From Punctularia strigosozonata HHB-11173 SS5 (Eukaryota; Basidiomycota; Agaricomycetes; Corticiales; Punctulariaceae): a stretch of DNA of 64,000 nucleotides. The DNA lies in contig NW_006767441.1 in the NCBI RefSeq assembly GCF_000264995.1, forward strand, positions 686,787 through 750,786, in the 5' to 3' direction. Of the stretch, positions 23,455 to 34,673 are shown piece by piece. Numbering within the stretch: the stretch's first letter is position 1; the number at the start of each line of letters is the position of its first letter. The position numbers were made by a program, and so were the translations under genes. The notes under the pieces were generated by a model. It saw only the letters and a program-made list of their open reading frames with translations. It was not told where the DNA came from and ran no database searches.

Positions 23455-24373
23455 GCCACCGTCGACGCCTGCTTCGTTACGCCTCCGCAACTCCGCTCGC
23501 TTCGCTTCTCATCCATCCTGTGGTCCACGTTCTGCATCTCTTCCTCACGTCATCCTCCTTTTCTCTCGGCGGTCCCATGGACATCCTTCGACCCACTACA
23601 ACGTGCTCTCTGTTGCTGTACTTCGCCGCATGTATGAGTTCTCTCATCTGCGGTAGATGCTCCGCCGGCCAACGTGCTGACGACGGAGCTTGAAAGAACA
23701 ATGACAATGGGGTCGGCCTATTGCGGGCCTCCCTTTCGCATTGACTTCTCAAGGGCCGGACGATTCGCATTTCACGCTAGGGCGAGCTCCGAGTCCGGTA
23801 ATCTCAATGTTTCTGGTATCGGCGGAAAGCGTACCACGGATCAAATCAACGATTCTGATTGCCATTCGCCGGAATAGCAGCCCGACGACTGCTACATACC
23901 TACATATTATGTACGTTACATGTGTTCGGTCGAAATCTGCAAGCAGCGTGCATCCGCCCGGGGATCTCTGCGTCCCGCATTAATTCGGAATAAGCACGCG
24001 CACTTTATAGAAGTATTGTTGAAAAAACGTCGTTGTCGAGCCAGGCGACCTGCGGTACTTCGAACCAGCAAGGTGAAGTGCTGGACCACCGAACACTTAT
24101 CGCGGCCTTATCTTCAGGTAAGTGGCGTTTTGCGCGGAGGCATCGCAATACAGTCGATATCGGCCTGTTGCGCCATCCGAGAGTGCCAATATCGATCGTC
24201 GGCGTGAATCGCCATAGTAATTTGGGGGAGGAGCCTCACCGCAGACATGCATGTACACGGGCCAATTGCTTCTACATTTACATTACATCCGGATGTTAGT
24301 CCTTGTACTTAGAGGGTCCATTTCCTTGTAAATGCAATGCTGCTCGCGCATTCGTGACCATTACACATCCATC
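23455..24373. other. Intergenic: convergent 3' flanks of UBC9 and ATG15
   Basis: 0.9 kb between two convergent genes. Short frames on both strands (for example plus 23674-23877 and 24033-24299) show no recognisable motif or sensible codon pattern. No RNA gene was recognised. Confidence 0.5.
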
Positions 24374-25859
24374 TTAGTCTCTGTCTTTGAAATCACCAAA
24401 TTCCCATTTGTAACAATCCTGCACGACGGGAAGGGGGGGAGCTCAGCGCACGTCCCACGATCATGCGGCTCGGAATGGAACTCACAATGCATTCACCCTC
24501 CGCTCTCTCCCTCGGGACTTCGTGTCCGTCCTCCTCCCACATCCGATCCAGCTCAAGGACTTCTTTGATCACTCTTCGGATAGGATGCGTTCTCACATCC
24601 ACCTTCCAGCCCAATTCGCTGACCGTGTCATATATAATGGACTTGCCGAGATGACAACGGGATTCGAGCGCGTAACCCGCCTCAGCGCAAGGGGAAAACG
24701 GACCAGAGCATGTACCTTGTGGAATGGGGTCTGCGTTATGATAGACCTGCGAGTGACAGCTGTCAGCGTGCGCGGTGGTGGCTATATGCCATTAACGAGG
24801 ACGTACATGTGTCACGGGGGCGAGCGACTGCGGGGCTACGGAAGGGTCCGAGGACGGTGGAAGGGGAAGATGCAGGCGTGTAGCGGCCAGACGTTCTCCC
24901 GGAGCTTCGAACGCCACGGCGGGAAAACCGAACGTAGTCCCGAGAAGCGCCGCCAGGGAGCCTCCGAGGGAGTGACCGACAAGCCAAATGTCTGAATTAG
25001 GGTACATGGAAGTGAGATTGTGGATCAGGGTCTATCGGAAAAGTCAGCATCTCGCCCAATGCGCCTCACTAGAAGAATACACCTACCACCCCGACGGAGT
25101 AGAAGAGGCTTTCCTCGACCAGCGCCTCGGTCAAGCACCCACTGTCACACTTCCATCCCTTGCTATGGCATCCGCATACCTGCCTGAACACCCAGCTGAT
25201 ATCCACGCGAGCGCAGCAGCACGAGAAGAGTAGATTATCGTTGAACTTGTCCTTCTTCGACGTAGGGCCGTTAATCGTGGTCCCTTTGATAGATAGCACG
25301 ACTGTGGAGTTCGATGGCGTTGCAAACACATGGGCGCGGAAGCCGTCTGCGGGGTCTTCCCAGCCCACCGGGAACGTCTAGGCAGCGTCCGTCTCAGATC
25401 ACAGAATGTGGGAGTGGGATATCATAGAACAAGTACCGTATTCCAGATCTCGTCGATATCGTACCAGTTCTTGTTTCCGGGGAATGCGTAGGCGTCGCCA
25501 GCCATACGGCCGAGCTGAACAAGGGTATGACGGTCTCGAACATCCGGCGCTCTCAGCTCTATACGATCCCATTCTATCGCTTCACTTTCGCCGTATCTTA
25601 GCGATCGCCAGCGGGCAGATTGGTACGCTGCTGGAGAGCGGGGCCGATAGACGGTTTGTCGCCGAGTCTTGATGTCGGTTGAATGTATTTGAGAGTGAGC
25701 CTCGAGATGATCATATATGAATGCGCCTTTATCGAGGTCATCGAGCTCGAGGGTGATCTGCTGCCTCGAGATCAAGGATAGCGTGTCTACAGCATGTCCC
25801 TCGGCGACCACGCAGGCGCCGAGGCCGAGCACAACAAGACAAACAACGAAAGCACGCAT
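24374..25859 (-). CDS. ATG15: Autophagic phospholipase/lipase Atg15
   Basis: This lipase reaches the vacuole through the multivesicular-body route and lyses autophagic and Cvt bodies. The N-terminus MRAFVVCLVVLGLGACVVAE is a signal anchor, and the start is the ATG at 25857-25859. Family blocks occur in order: NNLLFSCCCARV-type region (KFNDNLLFSCCCARVDISW), CGCHSKGWKCD, SGCLTEALVEESLFYS, MYPNSDIWLVGHSLGGSLAA with the nucleophile Ser in GHSLGGS (24960-24977), AFEAPGERLAATRLHLP, THVYHNADPIPQGTCSGPFS and ESRCHLGKSIIYDTVSELGW. A final small exon encodes DCYKWEFGDF and a stop at 24374-24376, joined through a GTGAGT...GTGCAG intron. Everything expected of an active Atg15 appears present. It is divergent from the four-TM gene with 242 bp between starts. 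Confidence 0.93.
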
Positions 25860-26101
25860 GCAGACGACGAGCAGAGCATCGGAGATGACCTATTGAGCTA
25901 TAAACACATCATGGAAGCGGCGAAGGAGTGTTCGCCAGAATCGGAAGGTCGTTCCGGCGCGCACGTCCACGGAGCGCAGCCCACGCTCATCTTTAGCTCG
26001 TCCTCGTCGGCGCTGACGGCGTCCAAGTCGCCTTCCTCGCTATCGTCAACGGCGAGCGAGCGCGCTCATGCCACATATTCTCTGTTACGACCGTCAATGA
26101 C
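25860..26101. promoter_or_regulatory. Divergent promoter, ATG15 / four-TM protein
   Basis: 242 bp between two divergent start codons, so both promoters must fit here or overlap neighbouring transcripts. No TATA box or named site could be assigned with confidence. Confidence 0.4.
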
Positions 26102-27933
26102 ATGTACGCCTACGACTACCACAGCCGTCTTGATACCCCTACAGGAAGCTTCCGCCGGCCGTGGTCCCCCGATCCATACGACCCTTTGCCGTCCACGGGT
26201 CAACTGCAGCACTACGAGATTGAGGATGGCTATCGTGGCAGGGCGAACGTCAGTGGCGCCAGAAGAAGAGAGGCGAACGCGAGCGATGTCTCGGTCGAGG
26301 CGCTCGACTTGGCCGACTATACAATGTCCCTGCGCGGGCAACCCCCAAGGCAACTTTACGCCTACAACCCATACGATCAATATCCGCCCTCTCCGCCTCC
26401 AATACGTCCGCTTGCGACCGGTGACACCTTCGCATCGACCCCATCGTTGACGACCGCCTCCACCCACACCGAAACATCGCGAAGACCGGTTCGCAGACCG
26501 TTTTCTCTGCCTCCTCCCTCAAGCTATGCACATCAGCGATCATATGCACCCCCATTTCCTCCCGTTAACCTTGAGGAACCCGACATTGCGTACCCGGATC
26601 AGGTCCAGGATGAGGTCGACATCGCGCAGTTCCCACCGTGGACTAAGGGATGGTACAATAATGGAGCGAAATCCCCGTATCCATCCGCCAACTCCCGCGC
26701 TCATACTTCGAATGTTTTCGACCCCGCATACTCATCGTCGCAAGGCCATGGACACGATCCATACTCTCCCCTGTCCGCATCTCATGGTTACGTGCCGCCG
26801 ACGTTGAATTCGCACGAGTCTTCACGTAATCTGCTACCCTGGTCGAACGACCGCTCGGAATCGTACGGGCTGCCGATAGACTCAGAGGTGAAGGAAGAGC
26901 GGATGAAGATGCTGGAGCGGGAGTTCGGCGGCAAAGGGTACGCGCAGGAAGAAGAGGTGCAAAATCCGGTTGGAAGTGTGGATGCGAAGGGTGACCTCAT
27001 CACGGAGGGGCCGAAGAAGCGGAAGGCTGTAAGGGCCGCTCAGGTCATACTCTCTCTGGGGGCCGCAATATCGGGGATTTATGGGGCGTTGGTATGTGAT
27101 CGTCTGTTAAACGCCTTTATCATTTGCGAAAACTCATCGGTTCTGTAGATCATCAAACCCAAGTCATCGCCGCCACCTAAAGGGTCCATTGCCTCATACA
27201 TTATGTACATCCTCTCCGTATTGACCTCCCTTGCGCTCCTATGGCTTTTCGCTCTTCGCCCTTGCTGCTTCCGGCGCTCAAGACGTGGGCCAGCTACCTC
27301 CGTTCAAGCACCTAATGGCATGATGGTTTTGCCTGTGCAGCAGCTCCCTGGCGGTGGAAAGGCGAAGAAGAAAGGCGGCAAGAAGGGCAAGAAGGGAGCA
27401 GACGGACAGGGCGTGCAAGTGAACCTGATCGTGGATCCGGGCATGTTCGGGAGGGCCGAGGAGTCTTCGTCGGGTGAGGACGAAGGCGACGGCATGCCAG
27501 GAGGGTACGACGAGTTCGGCTCTGCTCATGGATCTTCGACGAGCTATCCGGGACACAAGAAGCGGAAGCGTAAGAGGGTGCGTAGGCGAGGAGTATTCGC
27601 GGGGCTGGCCATGGAGGAACAGTGGCGAGTGGCGAGGAAGGCGAGGAAGAGGATGCTTTGCTTTGATATCGCGATGGGTGCAGTGTGGGCATGTGAGTTC
27701 GTGTATGTGCTCATCGGGAAGCGCTGTCCGGCGGGGGGCTACGAGGGATGGTCAGTAACTGCTCGCGGAGTTGTTATCAGGACCTGACTGAGACGATCTC
27801 GCCCAACAGGTGCAACGCATACAACACTGCGACGGCAGCGTCGTGCCTCCTGGCTGTCGCCTTCGGGTTCAGCATATTCTTCGAGATCAAAGATTTGCAC
27901 GCCAGTCGAGCATCACCTCGCACACGGACATGA
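26102..27933 (+). CDS. Unassigned four-transmembrane protein with long Tyr/Pro/Ser-rich N-terminus
   Basis: I do not recognise a named family. Three exons give a protein of roughly 570 residues. The first about 300 residues are hydrophilic, rich in Tyr, Pro and Ser (SPDPYDPLPS, PYDQYPPSPPPIRP). Four hydrophobic segments follow: AAQVILSLGAAISGIYGAL, then YIMYILSVLTSLALLWLFAL, MLCFDIAMGAVWACEFVYVL and AASCLLAVAFGFSIFFEI. A very basic loop between segments 2 and 3 (KAKKKGGKKGKKG and KKRKRKRVRRRG) should be cytosolic. A short loop between segments 3 and 4 (KRCPAGGYEGWCNAYNT) has two Cys and a Trp, as in MARVEL or claudin-like four-TM proteins. Splice joins are clean: GTATGT...CTGTAG, and GTCAGT...CAACAG splitting the Trp codon. 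A plasma-membrane or eisosome-like role is only a guess. Confidence 0.8.
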
Positions 27934-28316
27934 ATCACCGAACCCACTGGACTCGCTTCTCCTCGTTCTTGTGCGGACTCGAACTGCTGTTTGCCATTAT
28001 TGCTTCTGTACCAGTCTCACCGCGTAGTTACTGTTCGGACATCCACATATATCGTAGGTATTTATATTTTCATTATCATGATTCACGGAATTTTATGACC
28101 CTTACGACTATGAAACCTAACGTAAAGCTTCTGTTGAGGCTAAATTCTAAATCACAGCACTTCTTCGTGATCGCATATCGAGCATACACTGTTCATCCAG
28201 GACCAAGAACCGATAAGGGAGGTAGGGTATAAGATAATCATATTTACGATAAGTAGACCTCAACCAAGCATGTGCATCGAGATAACGAGGCGGCGCTTGT
28301 AAACGCGTATCAAGCG
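27934..28316. other. Intergenic: convergent 3' flanks
   Basis: AT-rich relative to the flanking genes. It holds the 3' ends of the four-TM gene (plus) and CSM1 (minus). No coding sequence was recognised. Confidence 0.5.
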
Positions 28317-30035
28317 TCAACCTTCTACGTATTCGATGCTCCCATCCTCGTCTCCTCCCGCGTCTTCTTCATCCGACGCTTCATCTGTCTGTGCGTCTCC
28401 CAGTTTTGTAGCAAGCGTCCTCAGGAATACCGACGCTTGCCACTTGGCAAAGGTGAAGGGGCCTCCGATGAACTCGAGACGATCCCGGACGTGCTCTGGA
28501 ATCTTTTCGAGCTCCAGGGGGGTATATCTCACTTGGCAAACGAGCTGGTCTTTTGAGGTGATCGTCGCGTCTTCAGGAAGTTCTGGGAGCGGTTCGTAGT
28601 AGAAGTACAGTTCGAAACTCAGAGCTGTTGTTGAAGTCTCAGTCGTTGCAGTGAGCGCCATAAAGGAGGGTGCGCACTAAGTTCGGGATGTTCGTTATGG
28701 GTGTATAAACATCGTATTTTTGGTTCCTCAAGACCCAAGGCCTCCCAGTTCGGATGGGTGTTTTCGTACTTGACGCTTATAACCAGGAGATTGGTCATAT
28801 CCTCGTAGAAAGTGATAATCTTGGCCATATCCGGTGCCGCTGTTTTAGCCCCGGGTCGCGCCACTGACGAGGACGGTGTGGGACGGGACGTCAACGACTT
28901 CGAGCGGTCGATCTCGGCTTTCAGGTCGGATTCAAGTAACCGTTCTGCGGCGTTCGATGAGACAGGGAGAGCGACAAGCGAGCATGATGTCTGCAGCGAC
29001 TTACGTTGCTTTATCAACTCAGCAATTTCGCGGTCTTTCTGTATAATGATGGCATCCTTGCCTTCTGATTCCTCTTTCCATTTGTCACGATCCCTTTCGG
29101 CCTGTCGTTTTTCCTCGTCGACGGCCTCTCGGGTCAAGAAGTGGACGGCGGCAGGGCCGGCTTGCCCTCGAGCAAGTGGTTCCACCCTGGCTATCTGCGA
29201 GGTTAACTCTTTGATGAGGTCTTCCTGCGCTAATAACTGTTTAAGACCTGAACGATGCCGAGGAAGGGGAAGGTAAACCTACTTTGTAATCGGGCATCAT
29301 AATTCGCAGCTTGTACTCGCAGGGCCTGTTCAGGTTCCGAGACTCGCAAATTGAGTATCTCGTCGCATTTCTGCGCAAATTTGTCCCGCTCCTCGCGCAG
29401 CTACCAAGGTCGTGTCACAAGTTGTAAGATGGCGGAAGTTCAGAATACGTACAGCGGCAACCTCCTTCCGAAGACGCTCCATTTCCCGCGGGGATGTATC
29501 GATAGGTTTCGTTCGAGCTGTCGGGGCGGCCCGCGAACTAGGCGGAGGTACTTTCTTCTTAGCTGGAGGGTCGTCTGACGAACGTTCCTGCATCACTACA
29601 TCACCATCGGTCTCCGTGACTTTGCTGAGGCTGGGCTTTTGAGCCACCGTCTGTGCGGGAGCCTTTGCCTTCCCTTTGGGCTGAGGTTTTGCGGCCGTCT
29701 TCTTCGCGGCCGTCTTTGGCGGGGGTGTAGGCACCTCTACCACATCGCCATCGGATAGTAGCTCAACCTCGTCGCCGCCGTGTTGAATGGTAGTTTCCTT
29801 CGCGTTGTTTGGATGCTTTGGTGGTTTGGGCTGTTTTGATGGCCCGGCTACGGGAGCCTTGGGGTCTCGCTGTGCTGTTCGCGCCATGGGCTCTTTATAG
29901 GACGGTCGGTGGGGGGTGAGGACATTGTATTCTCCTAGACAAGAGAGCCGACTAGGATTTAGTAGATGAGTCTGTGACGCGTAAAGAAGATGAGATGAAC
30001 AAGGGAGACTTACCGAGCTCGTCGCCGGAAGACAT
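28317..30035 (-). CDS. CSM1: Monopolin-type chromosome segregation protein Csm1/Pcs1
   Basis: This nuclear kinetochore/rDNA protein of the monopolin complex clamps microtubule attachment sites with its partner Lrs4/Mde4. The N-terminus starts at the ATG 30033-30035 (MSSGDELG, then a GTAAGT intron, then EYNVLTPHRPSYKEPMART). The first about 200 residues are basic and Ala/Pro-rich. A coiled-coil region follows (EKRQAERDRDKWKEESEGKD, IIIQKDREIAELIKQRKSL). The C-terminal globular domain FYEDMTNLLVISVKYE ... SFELYFYYEPLPELP ... RDRLEFIGGPFTFAKWQASV matches the Csm1/Pcs1 C-terminal fold that forms the dimer head. The protein ends in an acidic tail with a stop at 28317-28319. An in-frame ATG at 29885-29887 is a possible alternative start. 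It is divergent from the adenosine deaminase gene with 198 bp between starts. Confidence 0.85.
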
Positions 30036-30233
30036 GGTCGCGACAAACAGCGAGAACGCGCGCAACGCGTCGGACACGCGAGCCGTCGAGCGGCACGCGA
30101 CGAAGCGCGACTCACATGCGGCTACCGGATATCTTCGGCGCGCGGCGATCGAACCATCTATGGTGACCATGAGGAATCATATCATGCGAACGCTAGGCCC
30201 CGACTCTTCCTGCTTTCGAGTTCGTCTACAAGC
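30036..30233. promoter_or_regulatory. Short divergent promoter, CSM1 / adenosine deaminase
   Basis: 198 bp between two divergent ATGs. No specific element could be assigned. Confidence 0.4.
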
Positions 30234-32445
30234 ATGGAACAATACCTTGAACAGCGGACGCAGCTGATCAACGAGGATCGCGCTCGCAGAGTCGACAGCC
30301 ACCTGTTCAACCTGCAGGGAGACTCGACTGCCGCAAGGGCCGATGCAATCGTGCGCGATATCCGCAAGTTCGAAGCTGATTCCATCTGGAGTCAAGGTTC
30401 TCGAGGAGACTGCTGATCCACAACAGACGAGGCTGATCATGTTTACTGACAGACTATGAGGATATCGACCATGTCTATCCCGGCATGGAGTTCCTCACAG
30501 GTTCGCTGAATCTTTCCGCTCGAGAGGACAAGGTCTCAACAGGCATCAGCGAGGCATATCATCGAAAAGACCAAGCTCTTCGAACTTCTCTGCAAGGCAA
30601 GTTTATCCTTGCTTAGCTCGCTTCGCCGTATTCACCCTCGCTATCAGATGCCCAAAGGCGCCTTGCTGCACGCTCACCTCGATGCGATGGTGAATGTGAA
30701 TGTGCTGCTCAGGCTTGCGCTCGAGCACCCGGAACTTCATGTCAAGGTCGAGACGGCCCTGACCAGCTCGTCTATCTCGTCTGTTTTGCCTCAATTTCGC
30801 GCCTTGGCACCAGCCGAGATAGCAGCTGCATCTGAGACGAGCTTGAGTTCTGAGAACTATGACAACAGCTGGGTACAGCTGGCCAAAGCGAGAGAAACAT
30901 TCGATCCTGCTTTGGGCGGCCCCGAGGCCTTCGACAAATGGATCATGGGTGCCTTAACCATCAATCCCACTGAGGCCTACAAAACCCACTCAACAGTCCC
31001 TAAGGTCTGTTTTTGCCCATGTGTGTGACTACGTGTTCTGACCATCTACGCTTCTCATAGATATGGAAGAAATTTTCAAGCACGTTCCTCGTGTCAACTG
31101 TCAGTGACAATCACGGATTTCCCTTTTCCCCCCATTTGATTGGATGGTTTAGGGTCTCATTCGTTTCGCGCCCGTCTGGCCACGTTATATCCGAGAGTTC
31201 CTCCTGTCATCTGTGGACGATGGCATTTCCTACGTGGAAGCTCGGATCAACTTTGTCTACAAATTTATGGTTGGCGCCGATGGACAGGAGAACATACCTC
31301 ACCGCCAGTGGCTGGTCGACTTCGAGAAGGTCCTCAGCGATGTGAAGGATGAGCTGAAGCAGCAGGGCCGCGAAGACGAGTTCTTTGGCGCTCGGGTAAT
31401 TCGTATTTCGCGCAGCATGCGAGATCATACTTACGCGCAACACGTAGATCATCTACACGACGATCCGATACGTCAGTCCGGAAGAGCTCAACTGGTACCT
31501 GGAAGATTGCATTCAGTTGAAGAAAGAGTTCCCTCACCTTATCGCAGGTGTGGATCCACTTTACCTGGTGACATCACACCCTTCTAATTATCCTGCAAGG
31601 CTTTGACCTCGTCGGCGACGAGAATGCCCTCAAGCCTCTGACAGACTATCTCCCTCAGCTGCTTGCATTCCAGGAACGTACGAAGGAACTAGGGCTTGAC
31701 ATTCCCTTCATCCTTCACGCTGGAGAGACCCTCGGAGATGGCAGCAAAGCGGATATGAATCTGTATGATGCCATCCTATTGGGTACAAAGCGCATAGGAC
31801 ATGGGTTCGTGGTCTCAATCCAATGTACACGCGCTCGAATTGAGTCCTTCATTAGATTCTCCCTTGTCAAGCACCCTAGACTGATGGAAATCTGTCGCGA
31901 GAAACAGATCGCGCTCGAAGTATGCCCGATTTCGTACGTCAACCTCAGCCTCACCTCCGGCTATCGCTCACTCGGGCCCGTAGTAACGAAATACTTGTGA
32001 GATGATTCATGTATCCCGTAGTCAATATCCGCGTTCATACGGGACCATAGCGTCTCACGTCCTCTATGCCGATGCATCCGTTCCCGACTCTACTGAACCA
32101 CGGAGTTCCCGTGGCACTCTGCAGCGATGATCCCGCCGTGTTCGGCAGTATGGGGCTTTCATACGACTTCTTCCAGGTTCGTCGGAGCTGCGCTGCAATC
32201 GCCGTATCGTTGGTAACCGTTGTCTTCTTAGGTCCTGGTTTCCAGCGAGGTCACGGGCATCTTGACGCTCGGGGAAATAGCCCGCAAGAGCATCGAGGTG
32301 AACACAATGTTTCTACATGAAATCGCCGCTCATGCCATCACTATAGTATACCACTTTAGAGCCAGCTGAGAAACAGCGTGCCCTGGCGCAATGGCAGGCG
32401 CGGTGGGACAAATTTTTGGCGGAGATTGCGCAAATCCAGACGTGA
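30234..32445 (+). CDS. Adenosine deaminase, ADGF/CECR1-like
   Basis: This zinc enzyme of the metal-dependent amidohydrolase fold converts adenosine to inosine and ammonia. Exons encode MEQYLEQRTQLINEDRARR, the metal-binding MPKGALLHAHLDAM (HxH codons 30669-30677), WPRYIREFLLSSVDDGISYV then EARINFVYKF, FILHAGETLGDGSKADMNLY (zinc His codon 31716-31718), GTKRIGHGF, ALEVCPIS, and PVALCSDDPAVFGS with the catalytic Asp pair near 32125. EARINF with VDDGISY and the N-terminal extension place it in the ADGF/CECR1 subgroup rather than the short ADA1 or adenine deaminase forms. It begins at the ATG 30234-30236 with no signal peptide, unlike animal secreted ADGFs, so a cytosolic location is inferred. The stop is at 32443-32445. 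About eight introns are present. Confidence 0.9.
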
Positions 32446-32837
32446 ACGTACACAAACGGCCTTCAACTGGCCTTTTCAAGCTGATTGCTGCCTTCAACTG
32501 GCACAAGCAGCACATTGTCATCAACTGGCGTAAGCGGTCCCTAGAGCCTTCGGCCCTCAACTGGCTTGTTTCTCGGAGCGCTGGCAATCGGATGTCCGGA
32601 GGCGGTGCTCACGGCAGACCATGTGCGACTGCAGCGCTCTGTGACCATCCCTGGCATATGCTAGACACGTCGAGCGATGTGTGGGCCACGAGGGTCTAGT
32701 TGGGCGAGGAAACCATGCTGTTTGGTATATTCTCCTGATTCTCCTAGGCGCTCATTCGTGGTGCCACCTGTTACCATCTATGATTCGAGAACAGAGTGTA
32801 TTTCTATGACGTCGTATAAATACAGCGTGAGGACGGT
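32446..32837. other. Intergenic with four spaced TCAACTGG motifs
   Basis: This is the 3' flank of the deaminase gene. TCAACTGG occurs at 32463, 32494, 32521 and 32557, spaced 27-36 bp apart. A TATA-like TATAAATA lies near 32815. No conserved ORF lies wholly inside this stretch. Confidence 0.45.
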
Positions 32838-33271
32838 ATGCTCGGAGCGGTCGCCCCACTTCATGAAGCCAATATTACCGTCACCATTCCTGGCGAATAT
32901 CAGCAAAGCACCGTAAGGAAGTTTGATGAGAGAGCTTTGAGAGAAGTCGCTGCCGGATTTGGCCGCCGCGTCGCGGAGTTGATAAACACCCCCGCGCGTC
33001 CCTCCATCTCAAGCGCATCCCGCCGCCCTCCCGCCAACGCAGTCGCCGGCCGCGTCGTCGACGAAGGTGAGTGTACATCGCTGGTCGTAGTGCCGCCTCT
33101 CTTCACGCCTCCTTCCTCATGATCTCCTGCACGCTGCTTCCCCCAGACCACGTCATCCTTCCAGTCCCGCCCTGCCCCCACTTGCCCAAGCCCATCGCAG
33201 CCAGCCCTTCCCAACACCCAACGCCGATCCCCAAATCACCCCGTGAACTTGCATTGAGACGCGATGCCTGA
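32838..33271 (+). CDS. Possible small protein (117 aa) overlapping the KH gene start
   Basis: Two exons, 32838-33066 and 33147-33271, are joined by a good intron (GTGAGT donor at 33067, CCCCCAG acceptor ending at 33146). Together they form an open frame of 118 codons including the stop. The exon 1 product contains EANITVTIPGEYQQSTVRKF and EVAAGFGRRVAELINT; exon 2 is Pro-rich (HVILPVPPCPHLPKP). I recognise no family. Its stop codon overlaps the start of the KH gene by 8 nt. The same DNA on the minus strand (32778-33008) is also open and equally protein-like (LPYGALLIFARNGDGNIGF), so strand and reality are unsettled. The intron could instead belong to the 5' leader of the KH gene. Confidence 0.3.
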
Positions 33272-34673
33272 CGCTGACTCTACCCGCAAGCGCTCTCGTT
33301 CCCCGGACGACGCCGAGGACCAGAAGCTGCACAAGCGCGCCAATACGGGCGTACCACCAACGTCCACGAACGATGATTCGGGTACGATGATCACTCTCTC
33401 GTAGCGACGTGCCAATGAACGATGCCGGCTCTCTTTCCTCTTGCCCCTCGATCGCCTGCGACTGCAGCTGTGAAAACCGAGCCCGATTCGAATGACGCCG
33501 ACGCGAATGCGACCGTCTCGGCAGGACCCTCTACCGGCGGCTCAAGCTCGGGCAGCGCCGCCCCGCCGCCTTCGGGGACCATCCACATGCGATGCCTTAT
33601 TGTCACTCAGGACGCGTCCATCATCATTGGCAAGGGCGGCGCGCACGTCAATGAAATCCGCCAGAAAAGCGGTGCTCGCGTCGTGGTGTCTGAGAGTATC
33701 CCCGGAAACCCCGAGCGGATCCTCAACGTAAGCGGCCCACTAGATGCCGTGTCGAAGGTGTGTACAGGCGTGTGTGTACAGGCGTGTGCGTGTTAAATTC
33801 GATACCTAACTGGTTCTGCGTCAGGCCTTTGGTCTCATCGTGCGGAGGATCAATGACGAGCCCTTCGACTCGGCGTCCGTGCCGGGCAGTCGCGCGGTCA
33901 CTATCAAGTTCATGATTCCGAACTCGCGCATGGGCTCGGTCATTGGCAAGGGCGGATCTAAGATCAAGGAGATTCAAGAAGCCAGTGGAGCGAGGCTGAA
34001 TGCTAGCGAGGGTATGCTGCCCGGCTCAACAGAGGTATAGCGCTACCCCAATGCGCGTCGTGTTTGGCTCAACTTGGTAAACAGCGTGTTCTGAGCGTGT
34101 CAGGTGTCGCGGACGCGATCCATATTGCGACTTACTACATCGGCAACATCCTCATCGAAGCCAACGAGCGACAACCGCACGCCGCCAATTCCTCGTACCG
34201 CCCGTCGTCCTACTCCCGACGCCCGCCATACCCGGCTACCGGCGGCTCCTCGTACGTCCCCGGGTACACCAACCCGTACCCGCCCCCGACAGCAGCTGCA
34301 CTAGCGCACGGGCAGCTGCAGACGCAGCAGATCTACATTCCGAACGACCTGGTGGGGTGTATCATCGGCAAGGGCGGGGCCAAGATCAACGAGATACGGC
34401 ACATGAGCGCCAGCCAGATCAAGATCATGGAGCCCGGCGCGACGGGCCAAGCAGGCGCGGATGGAGCGCCCGCTGGGTCAGAGAATGAGCGGCTGGTGGT
34501 CATCACGGGCGCCCCGGCCAACATCCAAATGGCGGTCCAGCTGCTGTATTCGGTTGGTGGATGCATGTGCTATCGCGCATATGTTGCTGACGTTCTTTCT
34601 TGGTTTTGCTATACAGAGGCTTGAGCAGGAGAAACAGAAGCAGCTGCGGGCTCAACAGCAGCCGGCGATGTGA
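33264..34673 (+). CDS. Three-KH-domain RNA-binding protein (PCBP/Rnc1/Pbp2-like)
   Basis: This is a poly(C)-binding-type protein that binds single-stranded RNA through three KH folds and is expected to control mRNA stability or translation. The start is the ATG at 33264-33266 (MPDADSTRKRSRSPDDAED, a basic leader that may act in nuclear import). The GXXG loops are intact in all three domains: KH1 IIIGKGGAHVNEI (33626-33640), KH2 GSVIGKGGSKIKEI (around 33941-33955), and KH3 GCIIGKGGAKINEI (around 34361-34380). Spacing (two close KHs, a Ser/Tyr/Pro-rich linker with SSYRPSSYSRRPPYP, then KH3) matches the hnRNP K/PCBP layout seen in fungal Rnc1 and Pbp2/Hek2 proteins. The tail is RLEQEKQKQLRAQQQPAM with a stop at 34671-34673. 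There are four introns. Confidence 0.92.

Noticed and set aside
24030-24190. Possible tRNA-like sequence with a TTCGAA core
   Set aside because: No acceptor stem or proper B-box/T-arm pairing could be built around it; several similar TTCGAA sites in the window also fail.
25794-26450. Plus-strand ORF of 218 codons over the ATG15/four-TM divergent promoter
   Set aside because: It overlaps the ATG15 signal-anchor exon in antisense and the four-TM gene in another frame; the product is low complexity.
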